DNA of 64,000 nt. It comes from Sclerurus mexicanus (taxonomy: Eukaryota; Chordata; Aves; Passeriformes; Furnariidae). The stretch spans positions 722,203-786,202 of the forward strand of contig VWZF01003317.1 in NCBI GenBank assembly GCA_013396755.1, in the 5' to 3' direction. A model generated the notes under the pieces. That model saw only the letters and a list, made by a program, of their open reading frames with translations, was not told the DNA's origin and did no database searches. The translations under genes and the position numbers were made by a program. Position 1 is the stretch's first letter. Every line of letters begins with the position of its first letter. Positions 51,001 through 62,700 of this stretch are shown in pieces.

Positions 51001-54000
51001 GCGTCAACACCTTCTGCAGCCACAAACTCTTCCTCCCAGCTGGTTTTCAGTATCCCGAGGCACGGAGGGTGTTACAACATTTGCATGCTCTGGCTTGGAA
51101 CTGCTGCTTGTGAATAGCCCTGAGTCAGCTGCCTGGCAGGTCACACTAACCCTGCACCAAAGGGTCTGATCAGCGGGGATGGGTTTTGCATGCATGGGAA
51201 GCCTTCAATCTCCTGTGTTCCTGGAAAGAAAAGAGTCCCGTGGAGTACCCACATCAGCCCACACGTGGGTTGTTCAGCCCCGCCGATCAACCTCCAGCCT
51301 TGCAGTGCTGTTTTGTACATGTTCTTTCTGAAAAGTTGCCCAGTGCAAGATGAATTTCATAGCACAGGACTGGAGGCCAGGAAGGGAATTAAAGAGGGGT
51401 AAACTACAAAGATTCCTAAAAGAATGTAAGCAGTATTCCAAAACCAAGGGCTTAGAGGAGATGGACGTATTTTCAGAAAGAGTTACAGAGATTTTTCAGA
51501 AAGTTCCCTGAAAATAATATTAGGTCATATTTTAGGCTTTTTCAGATTTATGTTTTAATCACAGCAACACCTTTTATTAGTGCTTAGCACTTTCAGACAA
51601 GTGCAAATACATAGCATGTGCACTGGGCAAGATGTTTCTTCAACATATTTCCAGGCTTGGAGGTCGTGTTTTGAACTCTGCCTCTGCAGCGCTTGGCAGC
51701 AACTGCAATGACACTTGCATGATGGGAGGAATCACTGCCAAATTGGGTAACTTCTGACAAGTATAAACACAGCTCTGCCTTCTGTAAGCTAGATTTCAAA
51801 CCATATTGCTGTTCTAGGGAGGAGACAGCCCTGACATTAAAGACTGCAGTGTCTGATCAGCTATTAAATCTCTGCTGCTTTGCACTGAGTGAGCCCACAA
51901 AGAACAGGCAGCGAGGGGCAGGGATGGGCATCTCAGGAGCTGAGCAGTGGGTCTTGCTCTCCCTTTGTTGCAAATATAACCCAGATCTGTTGTTTTTAGG
52001 AGTTGTCGTCACTGAAAGTGCTGTCTTAGCCCAGGTGGAATGAGTTTGCTGAGATCAGTCCGGGCTGGGCTGCTCAGTTTTGCACGGACGGATGGTTACA
52101 TCCCCCAGTGGCATTGCACATGTTCTGACTGGCACATTGTAGGTGAATTCAAGGAAGCCAATACTTAATTGTAGGCAGCACCATAAGCTTTTGCTTTTAA
52201 AAGAGAAACAGCCAGGTGAGGGTTTGTGCTGCTGGGGGCAGTGTGTGAGGGAAGGGTTTTCCTGTGGCAGATCGGTGTTACAGCTTCCTTTAGTGACAAA
52301 TCTATGTCAGAATTTCACCAGGGATAAAATCCTTCTCTGTAAAACTAGGAATATGAAGTGGACCAAATTCAACCCTGAAGTGAAGGAATTCGCATCACAC
52401 TCAATGGAAGAGGAACCTGGATATAGCCCCTTGTGTTTCCCAGGTTTCCCTGGCAGGGCTGTTTCAGGAAGGGCAGCGTTTCTCCAACAGCTGCAGTTGG
52501 CAAAGCTGCGGAGTTTCTTCTGGATCAGGGCAATCATGTGATGGAGTTACACAGCCTGCCAGGCCCCAGGCCAAGGGGTCGAGTCCTGGCTGAGCTCTGC
52601 CAATGAGTTTTGGTTGACCAGCTCTGTCTGGCATATTTATGTCAGGTTTTTGAGAAATACGAAGTCCTCTGATGATCTGTTTGGAAAATGTAATGCTGCA
52701 GTAGCCAGTATTATTTCAAGCTTTTATTGTAACTCTAGTTCCATGGGGGGACATTAAAGTAAATGCCTTTCCTGCCTAGATAAAATGCTCTCTTAAAATA
52801 GCTGTTTTGACAAAAACTGACATTGTATCATTTTTGCAGCTCAAATCTGAGCTGCTGCAAAGTGTATTTACACTTCCTTTAGGAAGTCATGGCATTCAGG
52901 GGAAAACCCCTGCCAGTGAGGTCCGAGGACCAGAACAAAAGGGTGAGAGTAGATCTTGTTCATGGAGGGAAACCCTTCTCTGCAAATCTGGGTTGGTGTT
53001 CGGGGTGGAGCAGTTCTGACTGAGCACTTTCCTCTGTGGGGCAGGCTGCTTCCTCTGGGGTCTGCTCTTTTCTGTGTTTAAATGACTCAAACGATGATTT
53101 TGCAAGGAAGCAAGGCCAGCTGTGTGTGGAGGTGACCTGGGGCCAGCAGGCTGTCTCCAGCCATGACCGCTGCCACAGCCGGTTGGGAGGAAATGGAAGG
53201 ACTAACCCAGCAAGGATTTGCAGGGAAATTTCCTTTTTCATCGAGTCTCATCTTTAATGAATATTAGCTGAAGACCTGAAGCTTTGTTGCATTCCCTCCC
53301 CTTTCCCAATCCAAAAAGCCCTCTGAATTATTAAGATTTTTGTTACTACGTAAATCCTAAGTAGTATTTTACTTACTTTTCACAGGGTTTGTTTTTTTTT
53401 TTTTTGAAGTGTAATGCCCAAAGCTAACAGAGAAACCCTTAAAGTTATTTTCCTTCTGTCTGGTGTACATGTTGTTTACCAGTAGCCTTTTCCTCTGAAC
53501 AATATAATGTTTTTCAAGTAGAAAACATCACTAGTTCTTGCTAAAGTTTGGCAGAGTATGTTTGTGTACCCTCCTTAGTCTACACGATGTGAATGCTAAA
53601 AGACTGTAATCAGATTTTATTCCTAGGGCCACTTTGTCATTTTTCCCTAACTTGTTTTTGCCACGTAGCAGAGGCGATGATGGATGTCTGAGGCTGGGGC
53701 AGCGCTGTGCCTGCTCCCTGCCCTACTTGTTCGTGCGGTGAGCAGCAGGAGCCACATGATGGTCGTGTTCCTCAGGCAGCGTCTGTGGCAGATCAAAGCG
53801 GGGTTCACAGGAGGCAGCATTAGCCTCCAGATACAGCCATACCTCCACGTGTTCCCGTTCCTGACACCGGCATTCATGATTGTAAAAAATACACATAGGC
53901 AGGCCTGGGTGTGGGCAGAGCATAAACATGTCTGAAAACAAATTAGTCTGAACGTGTTGTCAACACACTGAGCTATGCATGACCCTCCTTGCTGTCGTGC

Positions 54001-56766
54001 TGCTGGGCAACGCTGGCAGGACTGGGTTCCCTTGGACTCCCTCTGAAAAATTCAAAGCTGGGTTGCAGTGAACAGAAAAAGGATGAACATTTCTGCCCAA
54101 GGACAGGACAGATCTCTTTAAACAACATCTTATTTTTACTTCTGACTGGTCTCCTGAGGTTTCATAAGGAGATCCCAGTCTGGTGTTTTTTCTCCCATTT
54201 CCCATGTGAATGACAGGTGAGGTCGCTGACAGTGTGACATGAATGTGGTGACAGTGCTGCTCGGAACTGAGGGAGTTGGAGGAGGTTACTTGGCATCCGA
54301 GGTTGCTCTGGCACATCTTCACTGGACATTGCTTTACCCCCCACTCGAGACCTTTGTACTCCTGATGATTTCAGGGCTGCAAGTGTCTCAGCAGTCATTA
54401 GGGAGAGACAGGAGAGGACTGTGATACTTGGCTTCTGACAGGTTTGAACATGAGAACATGCTCAGCAGAGCAGAAGAGCCACACCAGTTAATTTTGGGTT
54501 TAATTCCCTTAATTTCATAGATAGCAGGTAAGACTGACAATGGAATTTGGACTAGAAATGGCAATAGTCAATAGCTGGAAAGACCTGAACATGTCTGTTG
54601 TAAGAGAATTAAACACAGTCTGCTGATTCACTTCCTTTGGTGCTGGTTCCCCTGTCTTGGCTGGAGGGGAGTTGTGCATTTGAGAGGATCTGGGGAAAGG
54701 AGTGAGGTTTCACTAAGTTAGAAAGGACAGGGGTGTGTGCACATAAATGGGTTATTTTACCCTTGCATGTGTTGCTGTTTCAGAAAGCTGATTATTTAAG
54801 ACAGAAAACACTACTGTGTGTGCCTGACAAACTGCAGGGGATTTCTGCTGTGGCAGTGAGCTGCAGCAGCATGGTTTCAGTCATGGACTGGGATTTCTAT
54901 TCCCAACCCTATCAGTCTGTTTTCCAGACTCTGTCAGTGCTCCACATCTGTGTTTCTATCTGTAGAGAGAATCTGTAAAGCAAGAGAGAACCGAAATTGT
55001 TGTGCATTGGCCCAGCAAACTGTCCCGGTGTCACTGGGATGGTGTGGCAGCTGTACATCGGTGCTGACAAGGGTCAATCTGCATTTCCATGAGTGCTGCT
55101 GTTTCCAGAGACGTGGAACTCAGTTGTGAGAGTTGGTTCAGTCAGTCTGCATGAAGGTTTGGCACAGGAGTTTTCAGAACAGGAACCTGTTTTCTTTAAT
55201 AAAACGTGCTGAAGGGGCAGGAGTGGGAGTAGTTAAGATAACAGCCACTGCAGTAAAACCTCGTGTGACTGCAGTCTGTACTGCCTTGGCTCCTGCCACT
55301 CATTGCCACTGTCAGTCTGTGGAAAGGGAACAGCAGGGTCTCATATATGTAGCCAGGGGAAGAGTTTAGCCCAGCTCAGAAATTTAGAAATTACTTATAA
55401 TAATGTGTCAGAAATGCTGCATCTTTCTCTCCCGTGTTTTCCGGGGTTTGCAAAGCTGCCTTTTAAAGATGGATGCAGCTTTTCCTTCCTCTTGCTTTCA
55501 CGTTTCCACTTTGGTTATGATTTTGCTTCTACCCTGTCTAGCTCTCTTTCCACATTTCCCATAAAACCAAGAGGGACGTGATTGGTTTTGTTTAGCAGCT
55601 TGATCTGGAACAGATTATGCCATTGCTAAGATTTCCTGGTTGGTGTGCAATGGAAATCTACCCATGGTCTCATGTTGAAGAAGTTGTGGAAACAATGTTT
55701 GCCGGGGAATGCCAGCCCCGTGGCTGGCATAGGAATGCCAGCACATGCTTCAGGAATACTTTAAAGCAGTATTTGGAACTTTGAAGCCAGTGGATTCAGA
55801 AAGGGAGAAGGATGGAGAGGAACTACTTCAGCTTTTTTTTTTTTTTTGCCTGAGCACATTTTGCAGTGGGTGGGAGCACACTGTGCTTGCTTTGGGCAGG
55901 ATGGAGGGACCGTGGCTGGAGCATCTCTCCTGAGAGAGCAGCGTGAAGGGGCTCCAGTGGAGTCATGTCCCAGCAGTGGCGCTGCCTCAGTGTATTCCCT
56001 GCTCTTCAGAGGCAGGACAGATGGGATGGCCTCTGTCTGCTCTGACACCATAGGGCAGATCCAGGTCCCCCATGGTTTCCCCACCTGCCTGGTGCATGAG
56101 GTGTTAGAAGGGGAAAGGGTGCACAGACAGGCTCCATACAAGGGGAGACTGAGGCCCAGAAACAGCAGAGCATGAGGAAAACCTGATGCCATGGGTGTCC
56201 AAACCCCCAGCGTGGTCTGCCCTTCCTGGACCCGTCTTTCAACACTTGCCACAAGCAGAGCTTTGCTTTGGGGCTGACTTGAAGCCTTGCTGTAAACAAG
56301 TTGCCAAATTTCCAGTTACGTTCCGTCTCCTTTCCCCTACATTGTAATGGTTTTCTATGGCACACAGAAGCAAGACAAGAATCATTCCTGTGTTTTTCCA
56401 CATCATTAAAAATTGTTCCTTCAGTCCTTGTTAACCTGGGACTTGGGATCTGCCACTGCTCGTCTGTGTGCAGTAGAAAACAGGCCCACACTGATGAGGA
56501 TTTTGGTGTCAATTCTCCCAGTATCTGAAAGGCCTTTTTTTTGTTAAAAGTTTTTGTGTCTTTCTTGAAAAGAATAGCCAAGAGTTTGCCTATTGTTCCT
56601 GGGGAGGATTTCTGTGAATAGGAGATGAATTCATCCATTTGGATTTTACCAGAGACTTTTACATTGACTGGCTTTAAAGTGTATTTAAAATGTTTATTTA
56701 AAATCCAAGTCAAATGATTTTTAACAAACTGTCTCAAGATAGAAGAAACTGACTTTTTGGAGTAAC
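48081..56766. other. Gene-free intergenic stretch
   Basis: No supportable gene. It holds a palindromic CRE at 49618-49625, T runs at 53392-53405 and 55833-55847, a small perfect dyad at 55710-55729, and a degenerate old-repeat word near 52350-52410 (ACCAAATTCAACCCTGAAGTG, like an ancient amniote palindromic repeat). An AGACTGAGGCCCAGAAA word near 56146 may be a MIR scrap. Confidence 0.45.
49618..49625. promoter_or_regulatory. Perfect palindromic CRE/ATF site TGACGTCA
   Basis: The full 8-base cAMP-response element sits in the context CTGTGACGTCATCATT, which also reads as an ATF/AP-1 composite, followed within 15 bases by GTGCGCGCC. The full CRE contains a CpG and is uncommon in unselected vertebrate DNA. 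No promoter is visible nearby. Confidence 0.3.
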
Positions 56767-56989
56767 TGTATTGTTTATTCATTGTATTGCAGTAGCACCT
56801 AGAGATCCCTACTGTGCTAGATGCAGAACAAACACATAACAGAGCTGGTCCCTGCCTGGAGCTCACAGCCTTCAGCTTGGCCTCTGCCTCGGGGGTCAGC
56901 CAGCAGCTCTTGGGCTCTCTCGGGGCAGCGAGGTCAAACCTGCAGCTTGGCCTCCCCATCACCCCAACACAGAAAAGATCAAGTAGCAC
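56006..56989 (-). other. Long open reading frame of unknown status (327 codons; 317 from first ATG)
   Basis: This is the longest open frame in the window. The 327-codon version starts at a GTG; the first ATG is ten codons later (56959). I recognise no domain, signal peptide or family. Codons about 50-75 fall in an old interspersed repeat (56767-56875), and the tail is an irregular, Cys/Trp-rich translation. It lies 2.2 kb downstream of the CISH stop on the same strand, so it could lie partly in a long CISH 3'UTR. It is probably not a protein gene, but the length is more than simple chance suggests. Confidence 0.12.
56767..56875. repeat. Ancient amniote interspersed repeat fragment
   Basis: The + strand reads GCAGTAGCACCTAGAGATCCC, CACTGTGCTAGATGCAGAACA in degenerate form, AAACACATAACAGAGCTGG and TCCCTGCCTGGAGCTCACAG. 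This matches, in order, the widespread amniote repeat of type 'gtagcacctagaggcccc...ttgtgctaggcgctgtacaaacacataac...agtccctgccc...agctcacag'. The family name is not certain to me (MIR/CORE-SINE related or similar). Confidence 0.6.
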
Positions 56990-59204
56990 TCAAGTTGCAG
57001 AGAGCCGAACAACCCGCCCTTTCCTGCCGTACACTTCTCCAACTAATCTTTCCCAAGCTGCAGATACCAAGCCTGTGACTGAGCCGTGCGGGCTTCCTGA
57101 GATCACTGCTGCTCCCTGAAGAGCTGTGGTTTCCTTGTTCCCAGTGTCCTCAGGCAGATAGAGGTGCTTGGATAAAAGGAAGCCTTTTCAGTGGTTTATA
57201 TTATTTTTTTTTTAAGAAAGGGTTTTCTTTTTTGTTTTGCCTTCTAAATTTTCATTCTCATTCAGTACCTTCCCATGGTTGCTGCCATATGGGGCAAGAG
57301 GGAAGGATATACCAAAAAGCAAACCTGACATCACACATGCACACTGTCAATCATCAAAGTATCAAAAACAAAGCTTGCAAGAGCACAAACTTGTATAAAT
57401 GTGGAGAGCTAAAAAAAAAAGACACTGACTAAACACATCAGGCCATCTTGTCCCTTTGGGCACCTTTAAGACAGGGTGGAAGAAACTCCACCCATTTTTG
57501 GAGCTTGTCTCCTGGGACACCATCCCATCCTTTTCCACCTTCTCTCCCAGCTCTCAGGTATAGCTGGAATTTGTCTGTTCTGATTTTTCACAGAGACAGT
57601 CCCAGGGAGGGATGATGGAGGAATCCTTAACATTAGTCCACGCTTGATCAAGTTGGAGGGTCTTAAGGGGGAAAATAAACCAAACAATAGTTTCTCTAGA
57701 CCTGTCTGTTCCCTTCTCTACTCTCAATGGCATGGACTGGCTCCTACAGGCTGGGAAGGTGATGGGATTCAGCAAATGAACAGGAAGGGGCAACTTCTCT
57801 GTCTGTGCTGGTTTTGGGCAGACCCCACTGCTGTTTGCCCCTCCTGTGTGCAAAAGAGCAAGGCAAGAGCCATTGTGCTTCAGCTGCAGGGGGTGAGAGG
57901 GATGGGGCGCCAGAAGTAAACCCAGAGGCAAAAGCCTAATAAAGGATAACAAACATGCAAGTCAGAGCAGGGGAGAGGAGAGATCTGGACCTTGGCAGAC
58001 AGAAATGTTGCATTGTGGTTTCCAGTGTGTGCTGCAGCCTGGATCTGATGGAAGCCACAAGTGTGGCTTGTGACCAACGCTGGCAGCAGCAGAGTAACCG
58101 GCAGTTGGGCATTGCACTGGGAGAGAGGGAGGGCAGCTCTTCCTACTGAGGTGCTTCTGAGGTGTTACCCCCAGGAATAAATAAATAACGATCCTGAAGC
58201 TGTGCGTGTCACTGGTGCAGCTCAGCAGAGCTGCCTCTGAGCCCCCTGCTCAAGGAGACCCTGGTCTTGCCCACTGTCTCAAGGCAAAGGCAGTGTCAGA
58301 GAACAGCACTTTGGAAACAAAGCCAAATGCAGGGTGCTCCGCAACCAAATCCCTCTGCCTGCCTATGAGAAAGTTGGGTTTCTGATTACTGGTTTCTAGA
58401 TGTTTTGTTCCTCTGGAAATGGAGAAGATGGGAAGGAAATGGGATGAGTGCTCCCTGGCCCAAGCTCAATATGCAGAATTTCTGCTTAGAGCTCTCAAGG
58501 AAGAAGGGCTTCCTCAAAGAAGTCTCCTGTCCACAATGTGTGATGTAGCACATGTCTGGGAGCTCCCAGTGTGCTCTGAGGCCGTGATACCCCTGTAGCT
58601 AAGGAAGAAAAATGTAGAGATGGGTCTAGATACAGTCATCTGAGTTCCACACACCCAAAAGTCTGTGGGAGCTTGGATGTGGACTCCTGTAACCTGTTAC
58701 AGGGACAGGCTCAAACAGGTTCTGTTTGGATGTGAATCCGAATCCAAATTCCCACAGAACTTTGGCTGAGAGCCTTTATCCTATCTGTAATTCCACAAAA
58801 GAAACAAAAAAAAAACCACAATAAAGTAAAAGGTGCTTTTAAAATACCATGAGGAGAGAAAATGCCATGGAAATAAATAGCAAAAATAACGACGTTAATG
58901 TGTCCGGTGTCACAGCAACTCTGACGTTCAAGTAGTGTGCCCATGCCCACAGTGCTTTTCACAGCCACTGCTGGCACGGCCTGAGGTTCAGAGCTCAGCT
59001 TGTGTCCCGTTGTTCACCAAAACAACCAACTCCTCCCTGGCTGGAATGGATGTGGAGAGAAGGGGAGAGGGAAGGTGGATGCAGTCTCTGCTGACAGGCA
59101 GGGCTTTCCTGTGCCCACCTGGTGCCGCGCTTTAGCAGGATGGAGACGCAAAGTTCTCGTGTTTCTGCCTCTGTCGTTCGTGCCTGAGCTAGAGCGGCCC
59201 CAGT
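56876..59204 (-). other. CISH 3' flank, includes the 3'UTR of undetermined length
   Basis: Sequence downstream of the CISH stop on its strand. No canonical AATAAA on the - strand occurs until the complement of 56774-56779, about 2.4 kb after the stop. A variant GATAAA (complement of 58775-58780) is 0.4 kb after the stop. Open frames here (up to 132 codons) look like chance. The + strand carries A-rich words near 57411-57420 and 58808-58815. Confidence 0.5.
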
Positions 59205-59707
59205 TCAGAGCTGGAAAGGGTATTGCTTCAGATAGTCCCCCATCCGCCGGGGCAGAGGGAGCTGGTCCACGTCGGCCGTGCACTTGTTGATCCGCAGCCG
59301 GCACAGGTGCTGCAGGCTGGGGATGTTGTCCTTGCGGCCCAGCGGCCGGATGAGCTTCAGGTGCACCGCCGCTGCTGCCAGCTCCTTCTGCATGGGAGGG
59401 AGCGGAGACGGGGGCGGGTAGGGAGCCTCGCTCTTGCTTTCCGTCGTGCAGGACATGACGTAGTGCTGGATGAGACTGACCACGTCTGGGAAGGCCAGGA
59501 TGCGAGGTTTGGACAAGTAGTTGGAGTCCAGCCGGAACTTGCTGTCAGTGTATTCGATGCGCACGTTGGTGGGACCTCGGTTTGTCTTGACGGAGAGCGT
59601 GAACAGGTAGCTGGGGTGGGTGCTGTCCCGTACCAGGAAGGTGCCTTCAGGCATCTTTTGGAGATGCTGCTTGGCCTCACTGGCGGTGATCGAACCCCAG
59701 TACCAAC
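59205..59707 (-). CDS. CISH: CISH coding exon 3 (SH2 domain and SOCS box)
   Basis: 503 coding bases after the acceptor GATGCTTTTCCAG, to TGA (59207-59205). It carries the whole SH2 domain from WYWGSIT, the Pro-rich linker and the SOCS box. The coding part is GC-rich compared with its flanks. The + strand shadow frame (171 codons, 59223-59738) is not a gene. Confidence 0.96.
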
Positions 59708-62700
59708 CTGGAAAAGCATCCAAGAAAGAATTTGTTAGGGAAGCAATGTGTTAAAGGACTGGCAGTATATTTAGGGAAGCCTTTAAGCCTGTTGAGTTCA
59801 GGGCCTGGGAGCAACCAGGGCCAGAGTTGGCAAGACCTTTGGAAATTAAGACCAGCTCAGGTTCTTGTGCTGTATGCACAAGAGTCACCCATGGCTGTGA
59901 CAGAACCAGGTTCCTGTCTGAAGTGGGATTAGGAGATGCTTCCTGGAGCTGCCTGAATTGCAGAGCTGGCTCCCTTGCAGCCTTGTGACCCCATGACTTT
60001 GGGAGTTGAGCCTTACCAGATTCTCGCAGATAGGAGAAGGTCTTTGCGATGCAGAGAAGGTCTTCTTCAGGGTCCCGTGTCTGAGGTGGGTTGCTGTCTG
60101 GAACTGGAGCTGCAAAGGCAGGCGCAGACTCCTCCTGGAAGGCCATAACTGGGAGAGGCTGCATGATGGGCTCTGACAATTCCTCAATGCCCCTGAGTGA
60201 CAGTCTCCTGATCTTTTCCTCCGCCAGCAAAGGATGAGGTCTGAAATGAAGGGCACACTCTGCTATTTCTCCTTGCTTTGAAAGTGGTTGCAGCATCTGT
60301 TCAGTGCATGTGACCTTGTACTACAACATGTTATGTTTTATAAACAGCCTCCACACGATTAAATTTCAGAGACAGGCAGGGAGGGGGAAATTACACAGCT
60401 AAAGATGAGCCCTTAGAAGTAGGGAGAGAGAGTTGGTCTTTTTGGCCTTGTAAAAGGTGGTCTGTCTTGCCATTTAGGTCAATTGAACCTGGTATTTATA
60501 GATGTTGCCTTTTAATATGTAGTTTCAGAGGCAATAAGGTTTATAGCAGCATTATAGCTTCATTTACATGATTACAATGTTGGAGCATTTCTGTTTCTGC
60601 CAGTGGGTTTGTTAGTCATTTACTGCAATATAATTAGAAGCAGAATTGGGAATAGCTTCGGTTTTGTCCTACCCACTTTCTGCTCAAGGATGACCTGATC
60701 CTAAATGAATCTGTTAGAACTCTGAGTGAGCTGATCATGTAGTAGAATAATGGGAATTCTTGTTTTAGCCAAGCCTGTGCACTACGCCAACCCCACAGCA
60801 CAACGAAGATCTCAGTGCGACTAATCCCGGCAGGATTACAGCAGGATGAGGTTCTGCTAGCAACATGAATCCCTCTGTGGCCTGAAGAGAGCATTAGTGT
60901 AGCCATTCAGCATCTGAGCACAGTTTCACAGAGCCTGTAGCTCTCACAGGTCATGGGTGCTCCTTCTCTGCAGCATGGAGATTTCTTAAAGGAAGGCGGA
61001 GCTGCAGGGAGAGGATGGATGTCAAATGCCAGGGAAGTCTTCATTCCCAGGCAAGCTCCTGAGCAAAAATGAATTTCTGCCTCTTTGTGTAGGCTCTTTG
61101 CCTGTCTGCAAACAGTAGTGCTGAATGTCTTGTGTTACATCCCCACCATGCATCCCTGACATGCTTGAGAACGTTCTTTCAGACACTTTCACGTAAAAGG
61201 TGGCTGAGTGTCCAGAGAAATACACTCCATCCTCAGCATGACACTGTCACAGCACCACTGGAGCTGCTGGTGACTCCACGTCCCCCCCATCACAAAGAGA
61301 GAAGCAGGAGACTCTGAAGCCACAACACTTCCCTTCTGATCTTCCTCCTTCCTCATGCGCTATGTGAGCAGGGACACTTCAGGTACACGTGTTGTAAATT
61401 GATCTGCACCCGATCCACCACCTCAAACTGCCGAGTCACAAGCATGGGATAGCGAGCAAGAAGAAGGGATGGGAGGGAAAAGTAGATTAGAGAGAACCTG
61501 AAAGCACCTTCACACTGATTTGTGAATGGGAGCCACGATCGGCTCCACAGCTCTGCATTTCTAATCAAGCCACACAGATCTGGAGTAAGGTTTTTGTCAA
61601 GCAACTGGTACATTTCCATCCAGAGACAGACTTCTTGCCCTTGGCAATACATGGCAAAACCCCACTGTTCTGTTGGTATTCAGAAAAGAATATTCTTCCT
61701 GTTTCCATGTGTCAATTCACGTGTCAGAAGCAGGATATCTACTTGGTGTTCACGGCATCTGACCTTTGTTTCTTAATTACTATTAACGGGTAGAAAACCA
61801 TGCCAAATAAAAGGGATTGCTGGCCCTTATCGTCACCAGACACCCTCGGTTGAAGGGACTGCGTTTTCAGGGGCTTTGCATCTGAATATACTTTTATACC
61901 TGGAGATCAGTTAGGAAATGTCCGGCTTCTCTTCTAAATCCTACCTGAGATACCTTTGTAGGTACTGAGGGCTGCATTTTTCAAGACATCTCCCTCTCAA
62001 TGTCACAGTCGTCACAAATGCCTAGCCACCTGCCTTCTTGGGGAAAAAGGGATTCCTAATTCTCCTTTCTCCCCCTTTTTGAGCAAAGAGTCTGCTGGGA
62101 TAAGGACAGGTTGAAAAAGGTTTGCTGACATGAAAAAGTCCTTTAATGAAGTAAAGAAAGAATTTGCAAATAGTCAGTGCTAGTAAGAAAGAAAGTAGAG
62201 ATGTGGAGGATCAGCACTGAACAGAGCAAAATGTTGATAAAACAGCTGAGAGAAGGAAGAAAACAACTATACAAAGTTTGGCATGTCTAGCTGGTAGTCT
62301 GTGTGGAGTCTAGAGAGAAACAGCAAAAGAACTTCCCTGTGCTTTGGCAAGTAGTGTTTCAGAAAGCCTTGGAAAGAAAGTTGAGGAAAATCAGATATGT
62401 CTGATATCATTCAGTATTAGCTTTGCAGTTACTGTGCTGATAAGCTGAACTTTGTAACACACTACAAACAGTACAAGAAGAGGTGTGTTGAGCCACTCTC
62501 CCTTCCATCAGCCATGTCCCAGACTCTAGTGGGAGCTTGGTGTGCATAGGAAGGAGAGTATGGAGACCAGGATATATAAAATCCTAGGGGATAATAAAAA
62601 CCGAGCAATAAATGGTCGTAAAAACAGACATTAAAGGCAACCATCTACACATCTGGCTCCCTAACAAGTTCTTAGTGGGCAAGGGAAGCAGTAGCTCTGG

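Noticed and set aside
59357..59719. 120-codon - strand frame overlapping CISH exon 3
   Set aside because: Shifted frame of the CISH exon. The translation is low-complexity and lacks SH2 motifs, while the other frame gives a perfect CISH match.
59223..59738. 171-codon + strand open frame over CISH exon 3
   Set aside because: It is the antisense shadow of the GC-rich SH2/SOCS coding exon.
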